A stretch of 42,324 nucleotides of DNA from Akkermansia muciniphila (GTDB taxonomy: Bacteria; Verrucomicrobiota; Verrucomicrobiia; Methylacidiphilales; CAMAQI01), in contig CAMCYL010000014.1 of assembly GCA_945883905.1 (NCBI GenBank), forward strand, positions 1-42,324, in the 5' to 3' direction. A program made the position numbers and the translations under genes. The notes below the pieces were generated by a model. That model did no database searches, had not been told where the DNA came from, and worked only from the letters and a program-made list of their open reading frames with translations. Positions 32,786 to 41,761 of this stretch are shown piece by piece (within the stretch, counting starts at the first letter, position 1; every line of letters begins with the position of its first letter).

Positions 32786-33567
32786 CACTACCGTCCAAAA
32801 CAACTTTGGATTTGAGAGGGAAAATCGAAGAGGGGGATTGAAATTCGAAAGCAGTTCTCACGCAACGCCGCTACGCCGCAACGTCAGAGGGGGAGAGGAT
32901 CGTGAGCTCTTTCCTATCGGCGCCTCCTTCGTCGGCTGCCGCCTCCCGAGAATCTCTCCCGTTTCTTTGAAAAAAAGGATTTTCAAAAAACGATCGAGTT
33001 TCTCTGGAGGGGATCGGTTTCACCTCTCCTCGGAAAGAGCTCACGATCCTCTCAGGGATAAATTCTCGGATTGTTTTGTATGAAATGGGGGGGAGTTCTG
33101 ACCCTACTGATCAGATCGGGGGACAGAGGATAAACTGCGAAGGGAAGGGAAAGCGGAGACGAGGAGCGAGAGCCGCACGATCCCCGCTGCGGGCTCGAAG
33201 GCTTGAGCGACAAAGTCTTGCCGCTTTCAAAGACCTTCGCCCTCCGGGAAGAGCCCCCCTTGCCTTGGAGCTTTGTTGATCGTTCGTCGGTTATCACAAC
33301 GGATAGCCTCCTCTCTCTCGCCTCGCTCCAAGGCAAGGGATTGCTCTTCAGTTTGTCCTCTGTCCCCCGATCTGATCAGTAAAAGCGTAAGCGATAGATC
33401 CCAGTTTTTAAAAAGGGATCGAAAGCTCGTTTTCGATCTCTTTTAAAAATAGGGAGGAGGCTCGAAAGAGCAGTGGTCAGAACGAGGGGGGGAAGGATTT
33501 AACGTTGCGTCGTCGCGCCGTTGCGTGAGACAATGACTTTAAGATTTTTTTGTTTTGGACGCTAGTG
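32786..33567 (+). mobile_element. R1 fold-back repeat, copy C (complete), carrying an insert
   Basis: The left end CACTACCGTCCAAAAC (32786) and right end GTTTTGGACGCTAGTG (33552-33567) are inverted repeats. Inner arms (GCAGTTCTCACGCAACG and CGTTGCGTGAGACAATG) extend the terminal similarity. Hairpin 1 arms are perfect (32893-32914 with 33032-33053). Hairpin 2 (GTTCTGACC at 33095, GGTCAGAAC at 33475) is split by the element at 33105-33381. Without that insert the unit is about 505 bp. It lies between hisH (57 bases) and the aroC stop (8 bases). Small open frames inside it are repeat-derived, and no gene is supported in 32730-33575. Confidence 0.8.
33105..33381 (+). mobile_element. TA-flanked MITE-like insert inside copy C
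   Basis: This 277-bp stretch has 33-bp inverted ends: it starts TACTGATCAGATCGGGGGAC and the other end is its complement with one mismatch. Outermost bases are TA on both sides, as left by IS630/Tc1-mariner type transposition into a TA site. The uninterrupted neighbours, copies A and E, have GACCCC-AAGAGCG at the same point, so this is an insertion. An inner pair (CCTTGCCTTGGAGC and GCTCCAAGGCAAGG) forms a further hairpin. It carries no transposase and is therefore non-autonomous. Confidence 0.78.
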
Positions 33568-33575
33568 TTCCCAGC

Positions 33576-34664
33576 TTACTTCCAATCAATCGCGCGTTGA
33601 CGGAGAAAATGATCGACGAGCACTAATCGAACCATCGCCTCAACCATCGGAACCGCGCGAGGAAGGACGCACGCATCATGGCGACCTCTCGCCTTGATCT
33701 CTGCCGACTCCCCACTCTTCGAGACCGTCTCTTGTCCTTGAGCAATGGTGGCTGTCGGCTTAAAAGCGATCCGCATCCATAAATTCTCTCCATTGGAAAT
33801 TCCCCCTTGGACTCCGCCACTGTTATTCGTGCGTGTGCGAATTTTTCCCGTTGCATCCTTATAAAACGGATCGTTATGTTCTGATCCCCGAAGCTTTACA
33901 CTTCCAAATCCAGAGCCGATTTCAAATCCCTTCGTCGCCGGAAGACTCATCATGCCCTTCGCCAAATCGGCCTCCAGACGATCAAACACCGGTTCTCCCC
34001 ATCCGGCAGGAACACCACGAACAACACAGCCAATGATCCCTCCGACGGAATCGCCCTGACTACGAACGGTTTCAATGAGCTTAATGAGCTCCTCTGCCTC
34101 TGCGGCTTTTGGCCAACGGACAATATTGCTCTCCACCTCTGCAAATTGAACGGTATTCGGATCGACCTCCGACCGACGTTGATAGATCTGATCACAATAG
34201 GCCACAATCTCTAATGCCGGATAAAAATGGGCTAGGACCTGTTTCGCCACTGCCCCGGCAGCGACTCGTCCAATCGTCTCGCGAGCCGAGGAGCGGCCGC
34301 CTCCTTGGACACTCCGAATCCCATATTTCGCATCATACGTATAATCGGCATGAGAGGGACGATAAAGCGTTTGCATCTCTTGATAATCGGTAGAACGAGC
34401 GTCTTGATTACGAACCAGAATCTGGATCGGTGCCCCCGTGCTTAACCCCTCGTGCATTCCCGAAAGAATCTCTGCCTGATCGGCCTCTTTACGTTGAGTC
34501 ACAATCTTACTTTGTCCGGGACGACGACGATCTAGATCAAATTGAATCGCCTCTAACGAAATCGGAATTCGGGGGGGACATCCATCGATAATAACGCCTA
34601 TTCCCGCACCGTGCGATTCCCCAAAGGTTGTCACTCGAAAAAGATGTCCAAAAGTATTCGGCAT
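33576..34664 (-). CDS. aroC: Chorismate synthase
   Basis: AroC removes phosphate from 5-enolpyruvylshikimate 3-phosphate to make chorismate, using reduced FMN. Signatures are [20 protein letters not shown] (6-25), [20 protein letters not shown] (about 121-140), IAFKPTATI and [17 protein letters not shown]. At 362 aa the length is normal. It is a single gene with repeat copy C just past its stop. The other pathway gene here, aroE, is about 28 kb away. Confidence 0.97.
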   Translation of the reverse strand: MPNTFGHLFRVTTFGESHGAGIGVIIDGCPPRIPISLEAIQFDLDRRRPGQSKIVTQRKEADQAEILSGMHEGLSTGAPIQILVRNQDARSTDYQEMQTLYRPSHADYTYDAKYGIRSVQGGGRSSARETIGRVAAGAVAKQVLAHFYPALEIVAYCDQIYQRRSEVDPNTVQFAEVESNIVRWPKAAEAEELIKLIETVRSQGDSVGGIIGCVVRGVPAGWGEPVFDRLEADLAKGMMSLPATKGFEIGSGFGSVKLRGSEHNDPFYKDATGKIRTRTNNSGGVQGGISNGENLWMRIAFKPTATIAQGQETVSKSGESAEIKARGRHDACVLPRAVPMVEAMVRLVLVDHFLRQRAIDWK

Positions 34665-34750
34665 AGCTTATTTTTGGATAGCCGAACCCCCTTAAAAGAC
34701 AAGGGGAGAAAACGAACCGTGATCTTTCTCTAGGAAAAATTAAGAAATCT

Positions 34751-34775
34751 CACACCAAGACACCAAAACACAAAG
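34751..34775. repeat. CACCAAGACACC-type simple repeat fragment
   Basis: CACACCAAGACACC followed by AAAACACAAAG is a short imperfect tandem of a CACCAAGACAC-like unit. It resembles fragments of dispersed repeats I recall from other environmental bacteria. There is no coding potential. Confidence 0.35.
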
Positions 34776-34807
34776 TTCGATCTAAATCAAAGTGCATCCT
34801 AAAAACT

Positions 34808-34966
34808 TTACTTCCTGAGTCCGTAAATCTCAACATCAACTCCAGTGGAGTTCACCGCCAAAACGGGAAGCGATTCTTGAGGAGTAAATTGAAATCGAGA
34901 AATATCAGTAGAGGCAGATCGAAAGGAGGAATAAATATGGTTTTTGCCCTCTTTCTGAGAACTCAT
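34808..34966 (-). pseudogene. Possible gene remnant next to repeat D
   Basis: A 52-codon open frame begins at the ATG ending at 34966 and would end IYGLRK before the stop. The frame stays open into repeat fragment D (to 35065), so the original 5' part may have been replaced by the repeat. The residues look protein-like (SRFQFTPQESLPVLAVNSTG), but I recognise no family. It could be a small real gene or the 3' end of a lost gene. The rest of 34665-34807 holds only the aroC leader and a short GC hairpin (near 34689-34708). Confidence 0.3.
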
Positions 34967-34989
34967 TTTTGCTTTATAATAGGGAAGTT

Positions 34990-35099
34990 TGAAGAAAGGA
35001 TTTTCAAAAAACGATCGAGTTTCTCTGGAGGGGATCGGTTTCACCTCTCCCCGGAAAGAGCTCACGATCCTCTCCGTGAGAAATTCTCGGATTGTTTTT
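34990..35099 (+). repeat. R1 fragment D (right half of hairpin 1)
   Basis: Bases from AAGGATTTTCAAAAAACG through AGCTCACGATCCTCTC match the right half of hairpin 1 in copies A, B, C and E. The left half and both R1 ends are missing. R2 copy D follows directly at 35100, at the same junction (GTTTTTAATGG) where R2 sits in copy B. Confidence 0.7.
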
Positions 35100-35240
35100 A
35101 ATGGAGCGCCGATCCGGCAGCTGCCGGAGCGGCATGGATCAGGGGTGGATTTATCTCTTTCGCTTTAGGCTAATCGCTTCTAGCCAATAGCTGCTCTTTG
35201 CCACCCTTCGCCCATGCCGCCGGACCGTCGGCGCTCCATT
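35100..35240 (-). repeat. R2 palindromic element, copy D
   Basis: The ends AATGGAGCGCCGATCC and GGCGCTCCATT are inverted. The core (GGCTAATCGCTTCTAGCC, with CAGGGGTGGATTTATC) is the near-exact reverse complement of the core of copy F at 18550-18691. The two copies are therefore inserted in opposite orientation. The region 35241-35473 after it holds no gene I can support. It has one short open frame (ending GRLRDGVI before a stop near 35391) of unknown meaning. Confidence 0.8.
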
Positions 35241-35473
35241 TTTTATTTCTAATGCAAGAAATGTGTTAAATTTTGATCCTTATTTTGGAGAGAAATTCTT
35301 CCTCGTATTTATTTTTCCTGAATCCCTGCGTTCCTTAGCGCTTCAAGATATCGGTTACGATTGCGGCCGTTTACGGGATGGGGTGATTTAAGTTCCGTGG
35401 GGTAACTTCGAAGCAGTTCTGTGCAAGTCGGACTTGTCCTTGACTTTACTATGATTACGATTATTTAAGCTTC

Positions 35474-35809
35474 ATGAACTCTCTCCGATCTCTTTCTATA
35501 TGGATCGGATGCTTCGTGATGTTTTTCTTTTTCGGTCAGTATTTAACAGCTTCGATGGTGTTGTCTGGTGCTATTATTTGTCACGATCAGTGCGATAATC
35601 ACGAAAGCTCAAATTCCTCGAGTCAGGACTCACAAGATCATTGTACGTTCGACTGTGGATGTAATTTTTTAACTTTTACTTTAGAATCAGTCCCCACGAT
35701 CTTAGGGACTCTCTTTGAGAGAGAAATTATCTTTGCGGTTTTTACTTTAGCTCTCTTTGAAGAGCCGGTTTTTGGAGTCGATTATCCTCCCCAATTGATC
35801 CCAGGTTAA
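35474..35809 (+). CDS. Small His/Cys membrane protein heading the metal operon
   Basis: The 111-aa product has an N-terminal hydrophobic segment (FVMFFFFGQYLTASMVLSG), then a Cys/His-rich loop (CHDQCDNHESS, DHCTFDCGCN), a second hydrophobic stretch and the end DYPPQLIPG. The layout (H/C-rich centre, C-pairs, PP near the C-terminus) recalls the small HYC_CC_PP proteins found at the head of CzcCBA-type operons. A metal-sensing or metal-chaperone role is an inference. It precedes the TolC-like gene by about 145 bases, and no regulator gene is nearby. Confidence 0.6.
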   Translation: MNSLRSLSIWIGCFVMFFFFGQYLTASMVLSGAIICHDQCDNHESSNSSSQDSQDHCTFDCGCNFLTFTLESVPTILGTLFEREIIFAVFTLALFEEPVFGVDYPPQLIPG

Positions 35810-35955
35810 TTTGGCGGCAAAATAGAGTGCTAGGGGTCGTTGCAAAAAGGCAAATGCACTCCTTTTTCTTCTGCTTCCGGATAGAAGTGAGTTTCCCCTT
35901 TTAATTTAATTCACACCTTTGTGACGATTTACCATGAACCAAAATGGTGGTGCTT

Positions 35956-37245
35956 ATGAGAAAGAATAGATTCCTAAAAAAAGTGATGTGTGGCTTCCTA
36001 ATAGGGATGGCTGCTGCATTTTTGAATGCGGTGTCGATCGAGGGGCTTTGCGATCAAGCGCGTCGAAATAATGCGGAGCTTCGATTTTACGAGGCGGAGG
36101 TCGCCGCCATGCAAGGGGAGAGAACCCAGACAGGACTTTGGAAAAATCCGGAGATTTCAGGTGAATATGGGGAGCGACGAATTAAAGATAGTGCTGGAGA
36201 GTTACAAAACGAGGGAACGACTCGGCGTATTTCGGTGACTCAAACTTTTGAGTTTCCTGGCAAGGCCTCTCTTCGTAAGGCGATTGCGAATCAAAACATG
36301 ACGTTAGCGCAACTGGGGTTAAAGCAATTCGAGCAATCCTTAGAGGGTCAAGTGCGGAGTTTAGCCGTGCAATATCAGAGAGCCTCGCAGAACGCAGAGG
36401 CGGCGGGGGAGATTAGCGAACGCAGTCATGGGCTCGTTAAACTGCTTCAGGAACGTTCTCTGCCGGGAACACAGCAATTATTGGAGCTTCGGATTATCGA
36501 AGGAACCTTGATCGGATTACAGGAATCGACCAAAGAATTTGTTCAACTCCGTGAGGAGAGTCGAATTGCCCTCAATGCTCTCTTGGGAGTTCCTTCGAGT
36601 TTAGCGTTGAAGATCGAATCGATATCGGAGCTCCCCTCGATTAAAATAGAGGAGGAAAGTGCGCTGATTCTCTTAGGACTGTCTCATAATCTTCAACTTA
36701 AGATGAGAACGGTGGAGCTAGAGAAAGCGATTCAATCCGTGACGGCGGAGAGGTTAGAAGTGGCACCGGATTTTTCAGTGGGACCCTTTTTAAGTCAGGA
36801 TAAAGCGGGGGATCGGGAGGAAAACTACGGAGGAACCGTTTCGTTGACGATTCCTCTTTGGAATTGGAATCAAGGAAATATCGCAAAGGCGAAAGCGCAT
36901 CGGGCTCAAGCGGATGCAATGCTTTTAGAGGCGCGACGTAAAGTGGAGGGAGAAATAGCGCGTTGTTATCGGGCTTACGAATTGAACCGAAAATTAATCG
37001 AACAAATTCCGGAAAATAGAATGAATCAATTACGAGAGGCGGCCGATCTTGCCGATCGCCAATATCGAACCGGATCTGTTGGAGTCCAACTGTTTTTGGA
37101 AATGCAACGTGGATACCTCAGCTCCCTTCAAACGAGGAATGCGGCACTTCTAAATCTGTGGAGAAATTGGCTCGATCTAAATTTACTCACCGGGGGAGGG
37201 ATGAGGATCTCGCAGAGCCCCGCTTTATCAAAAGGAAGTCAATAA
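35956..37245 (+). CDS. czcC: CzcC-like outer membrane factor (TolC family)
   Basis: This outer-membrane channel subunit of an RND metal pump is about 429 aa from the ATG at 35956; the frame opens 12 bases earlier. The signal peptide is FLIGMAAAFLNAVS. The body has the two-fold alpha-helical barrel repeats of the family: LWKNPEISGEYG, TFEFPGKASLRKAIA, GGTVSLTIPLWNWNQGN and AYELNRKLIEQI. Its stop lies one base before czcB. The symbol is given by operon context, since TolC-family proteins are hard to separate by sequence alone. Confidence 0.85.
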   Translation: MRKNRFLKKVMCGFLIGMAAAFLNAVSIEGLCDQARRNNAELRFYEAEVAAMQGERTQTGLWKNPEISGEYGERRIKDSAGELQNEGTTRRISVTQTFEFPGKASLRKAIANQNMTLAQLGLKQFEQSLEGQVRSLAVQYQRASQNAEAAGEISERSHGLVKLLQERSLPGTQQLLELRIIEGTLIGLQESTKEFVQLREESRIALNALLGVPSSLALKIESISELPSIKIEEESALILLGLSHNLQLKMRTVELEKAIQSVTAERLEVAPDFSVGPFLSQDKAGDREENYGGTVSLTIPLWNWNQGNIAKAKAHRAQADAMLLEARRKVEGEIARCYRAYELNRKLIEQIPENRMNQLREAADLADRQYRTGSVGVQLFLEMQRGYLSSLQTRNAALLNLWRNWLDLNLLTGGGMRISQSPALSKGSQ

Positions 37246-37246
37246 G

Positions 37247-38068
37247 ATGAAACGACTTTTACAAGGGATAGGAGTTGGAATTTTTTCGATCCTCTTTTTA
37301 TTTTTGAGTGCTTGTCATCAGCGGTCGGAAGAGAAAGAGAAGCATGCCTCTCATGAAGAGGAGAAAAAGCCTGAACAGGCTGACGGACATGACCACGGTT
37401 CTGAAGCGGTTGGCGCCTCGTATGAGGAGGGCAAAGGAATTACGCTGTTAGATGAGACTAAAAAATCGCTCGGATTAGAGATCATTGAAGTGATGGAGAA
37501 TCCACTTCAACCGATGATTCATTTGAACGGGCAAATCTATCGTATCGCCTCAGAGAGTTCTAAGATTTATGGACAAGAAAAGCAGGGGAATGCCTACGCA
37601 ACAGCCCTTATTTCTGAGGAGCAGGCACGTGAACTAAAAGGGGGACAGAAGATCTCTGTTTTATTAAAAAATGAGAAAATTCAAAGAGTCGAGGGGGGGG
37701 TATTGAAAATCGATCTGACTCAAGTGGCCTCGCTCGGCAAAGCGGAAGCTCTTTTGGAGCTACCAGATCCGGATCAACGATGGAGCCTGGGATCCTTTAT
37801 TGAGATAGAAGTTCCTTTAGGAACGGGGCCGCGTCCTCTTTTGAGTATTCCGCATTCTGCGGTTTTAGAGACCTCGACCGGAAAGTATGTGTTTGTTCAA
37901 AATGGAGATTTTTTATTACGAACTGAAATTAGAACCGGTCTTCAGAGTGAGGCGTTGATTGAAATTGTTGAAGGGCTTTATGAAGGGGATGCGATTGTGG
38001 TTAAACCGGTAGAGGCGCTTTATATGATTGAGCTTCGATCAACGAAGGGTGGCGGACATTGCCATTAG
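37247..38068 (+). CDS. czcB: Compact CzcB-like periplasmic adaptor lipoprotein
   Basis: The product should be the membrane fusion subunit of the pump. It has a lipobox (LFLSACHQ, Cys at about 23), a His/Glu-rich stretch (HASHEEEKKPEQADGHDHGS) suited to metal binding, then beta domains ending IVEGLYEGDAIVVKPVEAL and a final GGGHCH. At 273 aa it is clearly shorter than the usual 360-500 aa. The coiled-coil hairpin and most of the lipoyl region are not evident. There is no frameshift in the frame, so it looks like a natural compact form or an old deletion. czcA follows after nine bases. Confidence 0.72.
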   Translation: MKRLLQGIGVGIFSILFLFLSACHQRSEEKEKHASHEEEKKPEQADGHDHGSEAVGASYEEGKGITLLDETKKSLGLEIIEVMENPLQPMIHLNGQIYRIASESSKIYGQEKQGNAYATALISEEQARELKGGQKISVLLKNEKIQRVEGGVLKIDLTQVASLGKAEALLELPDPDQRWSLGSFIEIEVPLGTGPRPLLSIPHSAVLETSTGKYVFVQNGDFLLRTEIRTGLQSEALIEIVEGLYEGDAIVVKPVEALYMIELRSTKGGGHCH

Positions 38069-38077
38069 GATCTATTT

Positions 38078-41000
38078 ATGATTGATAAAATTTTAGAGTT
38101 TTCACTCCGACAACGTATTTTCATTGTTTTACTATCCCTTGCCCTTCTTTTTGTCGGGCTTTGGTCCGCCTCGCATCTTCCCATTGATGCAGTACCGGAT
38201 ATCACGAATATTCAGGTTCAGGTCAATACGGAGGTCAAAGGGTTTGCTCCGGAGGAGATTGAAAAATTAGTGACCTATCCCCTTGAGATGGAGATGGCAG
38301 GGGTACAAAACCTGTTGGAGCTTCGCTCTCTTTCTAAGTTCGGACTTTCTCAAATTACGATGGTCTTTGAAGAGGGGACCGATCTGTACCGAGCGCGTCA
38401 GCTCGTGAGCGAACGTTTACAAAATGCAATCGAGGATCTGCCTCGTGGGATCAGTCCAAAATTGGCTCCTATTTCGACCGGTTTGGGAGAAATTTATTAT
38501 TATGTCGTTGAATTTAAAAAAGGATATGAGGGTGAAAATAAGCCAAAGGATCGTCAACAACAGTTGATGGAGCTTAAATTAATCCACGATTTTGTGATCA
38601 AGCCACAACTTCGATCGATTCCAGGAATTGCGGAGGTGAATGCCTCAGGAGGATATGAGAAACAGATCGTGGTGGCTCCGACCCCGGAGAAACTTTTTGG
38701 AATTGGAATGACTTTTTCCGAATTGGCCTCGTTAATTGCTGAAAATGTAGAAAATGCAGGGGGGGGAGCGGTACAGATCGGGGGAGAGCAATTGAGTATT
38801 CGGACGAATGGTCGAGTCGTTTCAGCAGAGGAAATCGCTAATCTGCCCGTCAAGTTTAGTGCTCGTTCTACAGTTGTGAAGGTCCGAGATATTGCTGAAG
38901 TCGGAATTGCCTCCGGAATCCGAACAGGGGCCTCGACCTATAATGGGGAGGAGTGTGTCTTAGGGGCGACATTGATGCTTGCTGGAGAAAATTCTCGTCT
39001 CGTCGCAAAACGAGTCGACGAGAAAATTTTGGAGCTGAAATCCTCCCTTCCTGAGGGGGTTGAGATCATCACAGTTTATAATCGAATGAATCTCGTCGAT
39101 AAAACAATTCGAACCGTTGAAAGAAATCTTTTTGAAGGGGCGATTTTTGTCGTGGTGGTTCTCTTGCTGCTGCTCGGAAATGGGCGAGCCGCCTTGATTG
39201 TTTCAACCGCGATTCCGCTTTCCTTTCTTTTTGCGATTACAGGGATGGCACAGTCACGGATCTCCGGAAATTTGATGAGTCTGGGGGCGGTTGATTTTGG
39301 ACTGATTATTGATGGGGCGGTTGTGATGGTTGAAAATATTGTTCGTCATTTAAGTCACAAACAACATCAGTTGGGGCGTTTGTTAACCGCCAAAGAAAGA
39401 GCACATGAGGTCCTGATTTCAGCCAAGGAGGTTGCACGTCCCATGTTTTTTGGAGTCCTCATTGTGACCGTTGTTTATATTCCGATTTTAGCACTTACCG
39501 GCATTGAGGGGAAAATGTTTAAACCGATGGCGATGACGGTGATGTTTGCTTTAGTTGGGGCGCTTCTGTTGGCAGTGACTTTAATGCCCGTTCTCTGTTC
39601 TTATTTTCTTTCCGGAAAAATCGAAGAGAAAGAGAGTCGATTGGTTACCTTTTTTAAAAATCGGTATACCCCCCTTCTTCATTATGCTCTCCATCATCGA
39701 TGGCTATTTGTGGGGGGTGCCTTGGGATTATTTTTGTTTTCATTGTTGATATTGAGTCGACTCGGAAAGGAATTTATTCCTCAGTTAGATGAGGGCTCTT
39801 TTGCGACGCATATGATTCGGACGACGAGTATTGGACTTGATAAATCTATTGAGATGCAAAAACGTTCCGACCGAGCATTATTGGAGCATTTTCCGGAAGT
39901 GAGCTATACCTTTAGCCGTATTGGAACCGCAGAAGTGGAGACCGACCCGATGGGAGTGAATGTCGCTGATTCTTATATTTTTTATAAACCAAAAAATGAA
40001 TGGAGAGAGGGAGTTCGAACAAAGGAGGCGCTCGCCAATCAGATGAGTCAGGAATTAGGGATTCAGGTCCCTGGACAGGCCTATTTATTTTCTCAACCGA
40101 TTGAAATGCGTTTTAATGAAATTTTAGAGGGAACTCGTGCCGACATCGCGGTCAAAGTCTTTGGGGAGGATTACCGTGAAATTGAACGAATTGCTACAGA
40201 GGTACGTGAAATCCTTGAAAAAGTTTCTGGCGCCGCTGAGGTTGAATTTGATGCTTTGGGAAAGGCCCCACTTTTGGAAATCACTCCAAAGCGAGAGGCG
40301 ATGGTCCGCTATAATCTTCATGCCTCCGAAATCAATGAGGCGGTGTCGACGGCCTTAGCAGGAGAGGAGACAGGAGTGATCGTTGATGGAAATCGCCGCT
40401 ATCCGATTATCGTTCGTTTACCAGAAGATCTTCGATCTCATATTGAGACGATGAAACAATTGCCGATTCGGACTTCTGACAAAGGACTTTTAACGCTGGG
40501 TCAAGTGGCTGATTTTACCGTTGGAGAAAAAGTAAACACCATCACCCGTGAGTTAGGCCAACGGCGTGCGGCGATTATGGTTAATTTACGAGGACGTGAT
40601 GTGGGGAGTTGGGTGGAGGAGGCTCGCGAAAAAACGGATGCACTTAAGCTCCCTGCCGGCTATCGAATCGAATATGGGGGTCAGTTCAAGAACTATATAG
40701 AAGCGACGAAACGGCTGATGATTGTCGTGCCGATGGCGTTGGCGCTGATCTTTATTCTTCTGTTTTTTAGTTTCGGATCGTTACGGCAAGCCTCACTCGT
40801 TTTCCTTTGCATTCCTCTGGCGGTCACGGGAGGGGTGTTCGCGATCGGATTACGGGGGATGCCTTTTACCATTTCGGCCGCGATTGGTTTTATTGCACTT
40901 TCGGGAATCGCCGTTCTCAATGGGGTCATGCTGATCTCCTTTATGAATCAATTGCGAGAAGAGGGGAAAACGATTCGTGAGGCTGTGTTGGAGGGAACCT

Positions 41001-41224
41001 TAACGCGTTTACGACCTAAAATTATGACGGCATTCGTGGCGGCCCTCGGATTTTTGCCGATGGCGCTCGCTTCGGGAGCGGGGGCGGAGGTGCAACAGCC
41101 GTTGGCGACCGTCGTCATTGGGGGGATTATCACCTCGACCTTTTTAACTCTAGTCATTCTCCCCATTCTTTATGATTGGATGGAGACTAGGATTGATCAA
41201 AATAAAAAACGGGAAGTATCTTAA
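38078..41224 (+). CDS. czcA: CzcA family heavy-metal RND efflux pump
   Basis: This 1048-aa inner-membrane proton/metal antiporter fits the HME-RND family in length. The N-terminus runs into PIDAVPDITNIQVQVNTEV, a mark of CzcA/CusA proteins. The fourth membrane helix carries DFGLIIDGAVVMVENIV (about 408-424), the Asp/Glu pattern typical of HME1 pumps for Co, Zn and Cd; the Cu/Ag type differs. The remaining blocks (ALTGIEGKMFKPMAMTV; AIGFIALSGIAVLNGVMLIS) are complete. AGGATC precedes the ATG. Actual metal specificity cannot be proved here. Confidence 0.95.
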   Translation: MIDKILEFSLRQRIFIVLLSLALLFVGLWSASHLPIDAVPDITNIQVQVNTEVKGFAPEEIEKLVTYPLEMEMAGVQNLLELRSLSKFGLSQITMVFEEGTDLYRARQLVSERLQNAIEDLPRGISPKLAPISTGLGEIYYYVVEFKKGYEGENKPKDRQQQLMELKLIHDFVIKPQLRSIPGIAEVNASGGYEKQIVVAPTPEKLFGIGMTFSELASLIAENVENAGGGAVQIGGEQLSIRTNGRVVSAEEIANLPVKFSARSTVVKVRDIAEVGIASGIRTGASTYNGEECVLGATLMLAGENSRLVAKRVDEKILELKSSLPEGVEIITVYNRMNLVDKTIRTVERNLFEGAIFVVVVLLLLLGNGRAALIVSTAIPLSFLFAITGMAQSRISGNLMSLGAVDFGLIIDGAVVMVENIVRHLSHKQHQLGRLLTAKERAHEVLISAKEVARPMFFGVLIVTVVYIPILALTGIEGKMFKPMAMTVMFALVGALLLAVTLMPVLCSYFLSGKIEEKESRLVTFFKNRYTPLLHYALHHRWLFVGGALGLFLFSLLILSRLGKEFIPQLDEGSFATHMIRTTSIGLDKSIEMQKRSDRALLEHFPEVSYTFSRIGTAEVETDPMGVNVADSYIFYKPKNEWREGVRTKEALANQMSQELGIQVPGQAYLFSQPIEMRFNEILEGTRADIAVKVFGEDYREIERIATEVREILEKVSGAAEVEFDALGKAPLLEITPKREAMVRYNLHASEINEAVSTALAGEETGVIVDGNRRYPIIVRLPEDLRSHIETMKQLPIRTSDKGLLTLGQVADFTVGEKVNTITRELGQRRAAIMVNLRGRDVGSWVEEAREKTDALKLPAGYRIEYGGQFKNYIEATKRLMIVVPMALALIFILLFFSFGSLRQASLVFLCIPLAVTGGVFAIGLRGMPFTISAAIGFIALSGIAVLNGVMLISFMNQLREEGKTIREAVLEGTLTRLRPKIMTAFVAALGFLPMALASGAGAEVQQPLATVVIGGIITSTFLTLVILPILYDWMETRIDQNKKREVS

Positions 41225-41243
41225 CTCAAAAGAAAGTAAAACG

Positions 41244-41699
41244 ATGAAAAAAATAATGAATCTTATGATGGTAGTGGTGCTTTTAAATGTCGTGGCTTTT
41301 GCTGAAAAGGAACATCACCACGATCACAAAATAATTCCAGGACCTCTCGGAGGAAAAGTATTAGAGAGTGAGCCTCTGCACGCGGAATTTTTCGTACAAG
41401 CGGATAAAAAAGTGAAGATCGTTTTTTACGACGAGGCACTCAAAGCCGTTCTCCCGACAACTCAAGAGGTCAAAGTGATCGCAGAAACGAAATCCGGAAA
41501 AACGGTTTTAGAGTTTGAGAAATCAGGAGAAGGTTTCATTTCTAAAACAATCTTACCTGAGGGGAATGGATATCGAGTGGTTATTCAAATTAAGAATGAT
41601 CGCGCATCCAAACCGCAAAACTTTCGTCTGGATTACCGCGCAGAGATTTGTGGGGGATGTAAAAAGGCGGAATACGCCTGTACTTGTGATCATCACTAG
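41244..41699 (+). CDS. His- and Cys-rich periplasmic protein of the metal operon
   Basis: The 151-aa product from the ATG at 41244 has a signal peptide (MKKIMNLMMVVVLLNVVAFA). It is followed by EKEHHHDHK, a likely metal-binding stretch. The mid-part is beta-rich (LHAEFFVQADKKVKIVFYD; KTVLEFEKSGEGFIS), and the C-terminus is CGGCKKAEYACTCDHH with four Cys and two His. It begins 19 bases after czcA and is probably its last operon member. It may deliver or buffer metal in the periplasm, but no named family is recognised. Confidence 0.72.
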   Translation: MKKIMNLMMVVVLLNVVAFAEKEHHHDHKIIPGPLGGKVLESEPLHAEFFVQADKKVKIVFYDEALKAVLPTTQEVKVIAETKSGKTVLEFEKSGEGFISKTILPEGNGYRVVIQIKNDRASKPQNFRLDYRAEICGGCKKAEYACTCDHH

Positions 41700-41761
41700 A
41701 AGGAGAGGGGAGACTAAATTCGAGGATGGCTCTTATGTGAAATAGTAGCCCTTTACAAATC

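Noticed and set aside
33052-33336. Open frames in copy C (33052-33336 minus and 33076-33279 plus)
   Set aside because: They span the palindromic insert and hairpins; the translations are Arg/Ser/Pro-rich and typical of GC-rich inverted repeats.
35241-35473. Decayed gene between R2 copy D and the metal operon
   Set aside because: One frame of about 45 codons stays open (ending near 35391), but there is no start codon with a ribosome site and no recognisable domain.
35430-35473. MerR-type metal-responsive promoter before 35474
   Set aside because: A TTGACT box is present, but no dyad with 19-20 bp spacing or convincing -10 box was found.
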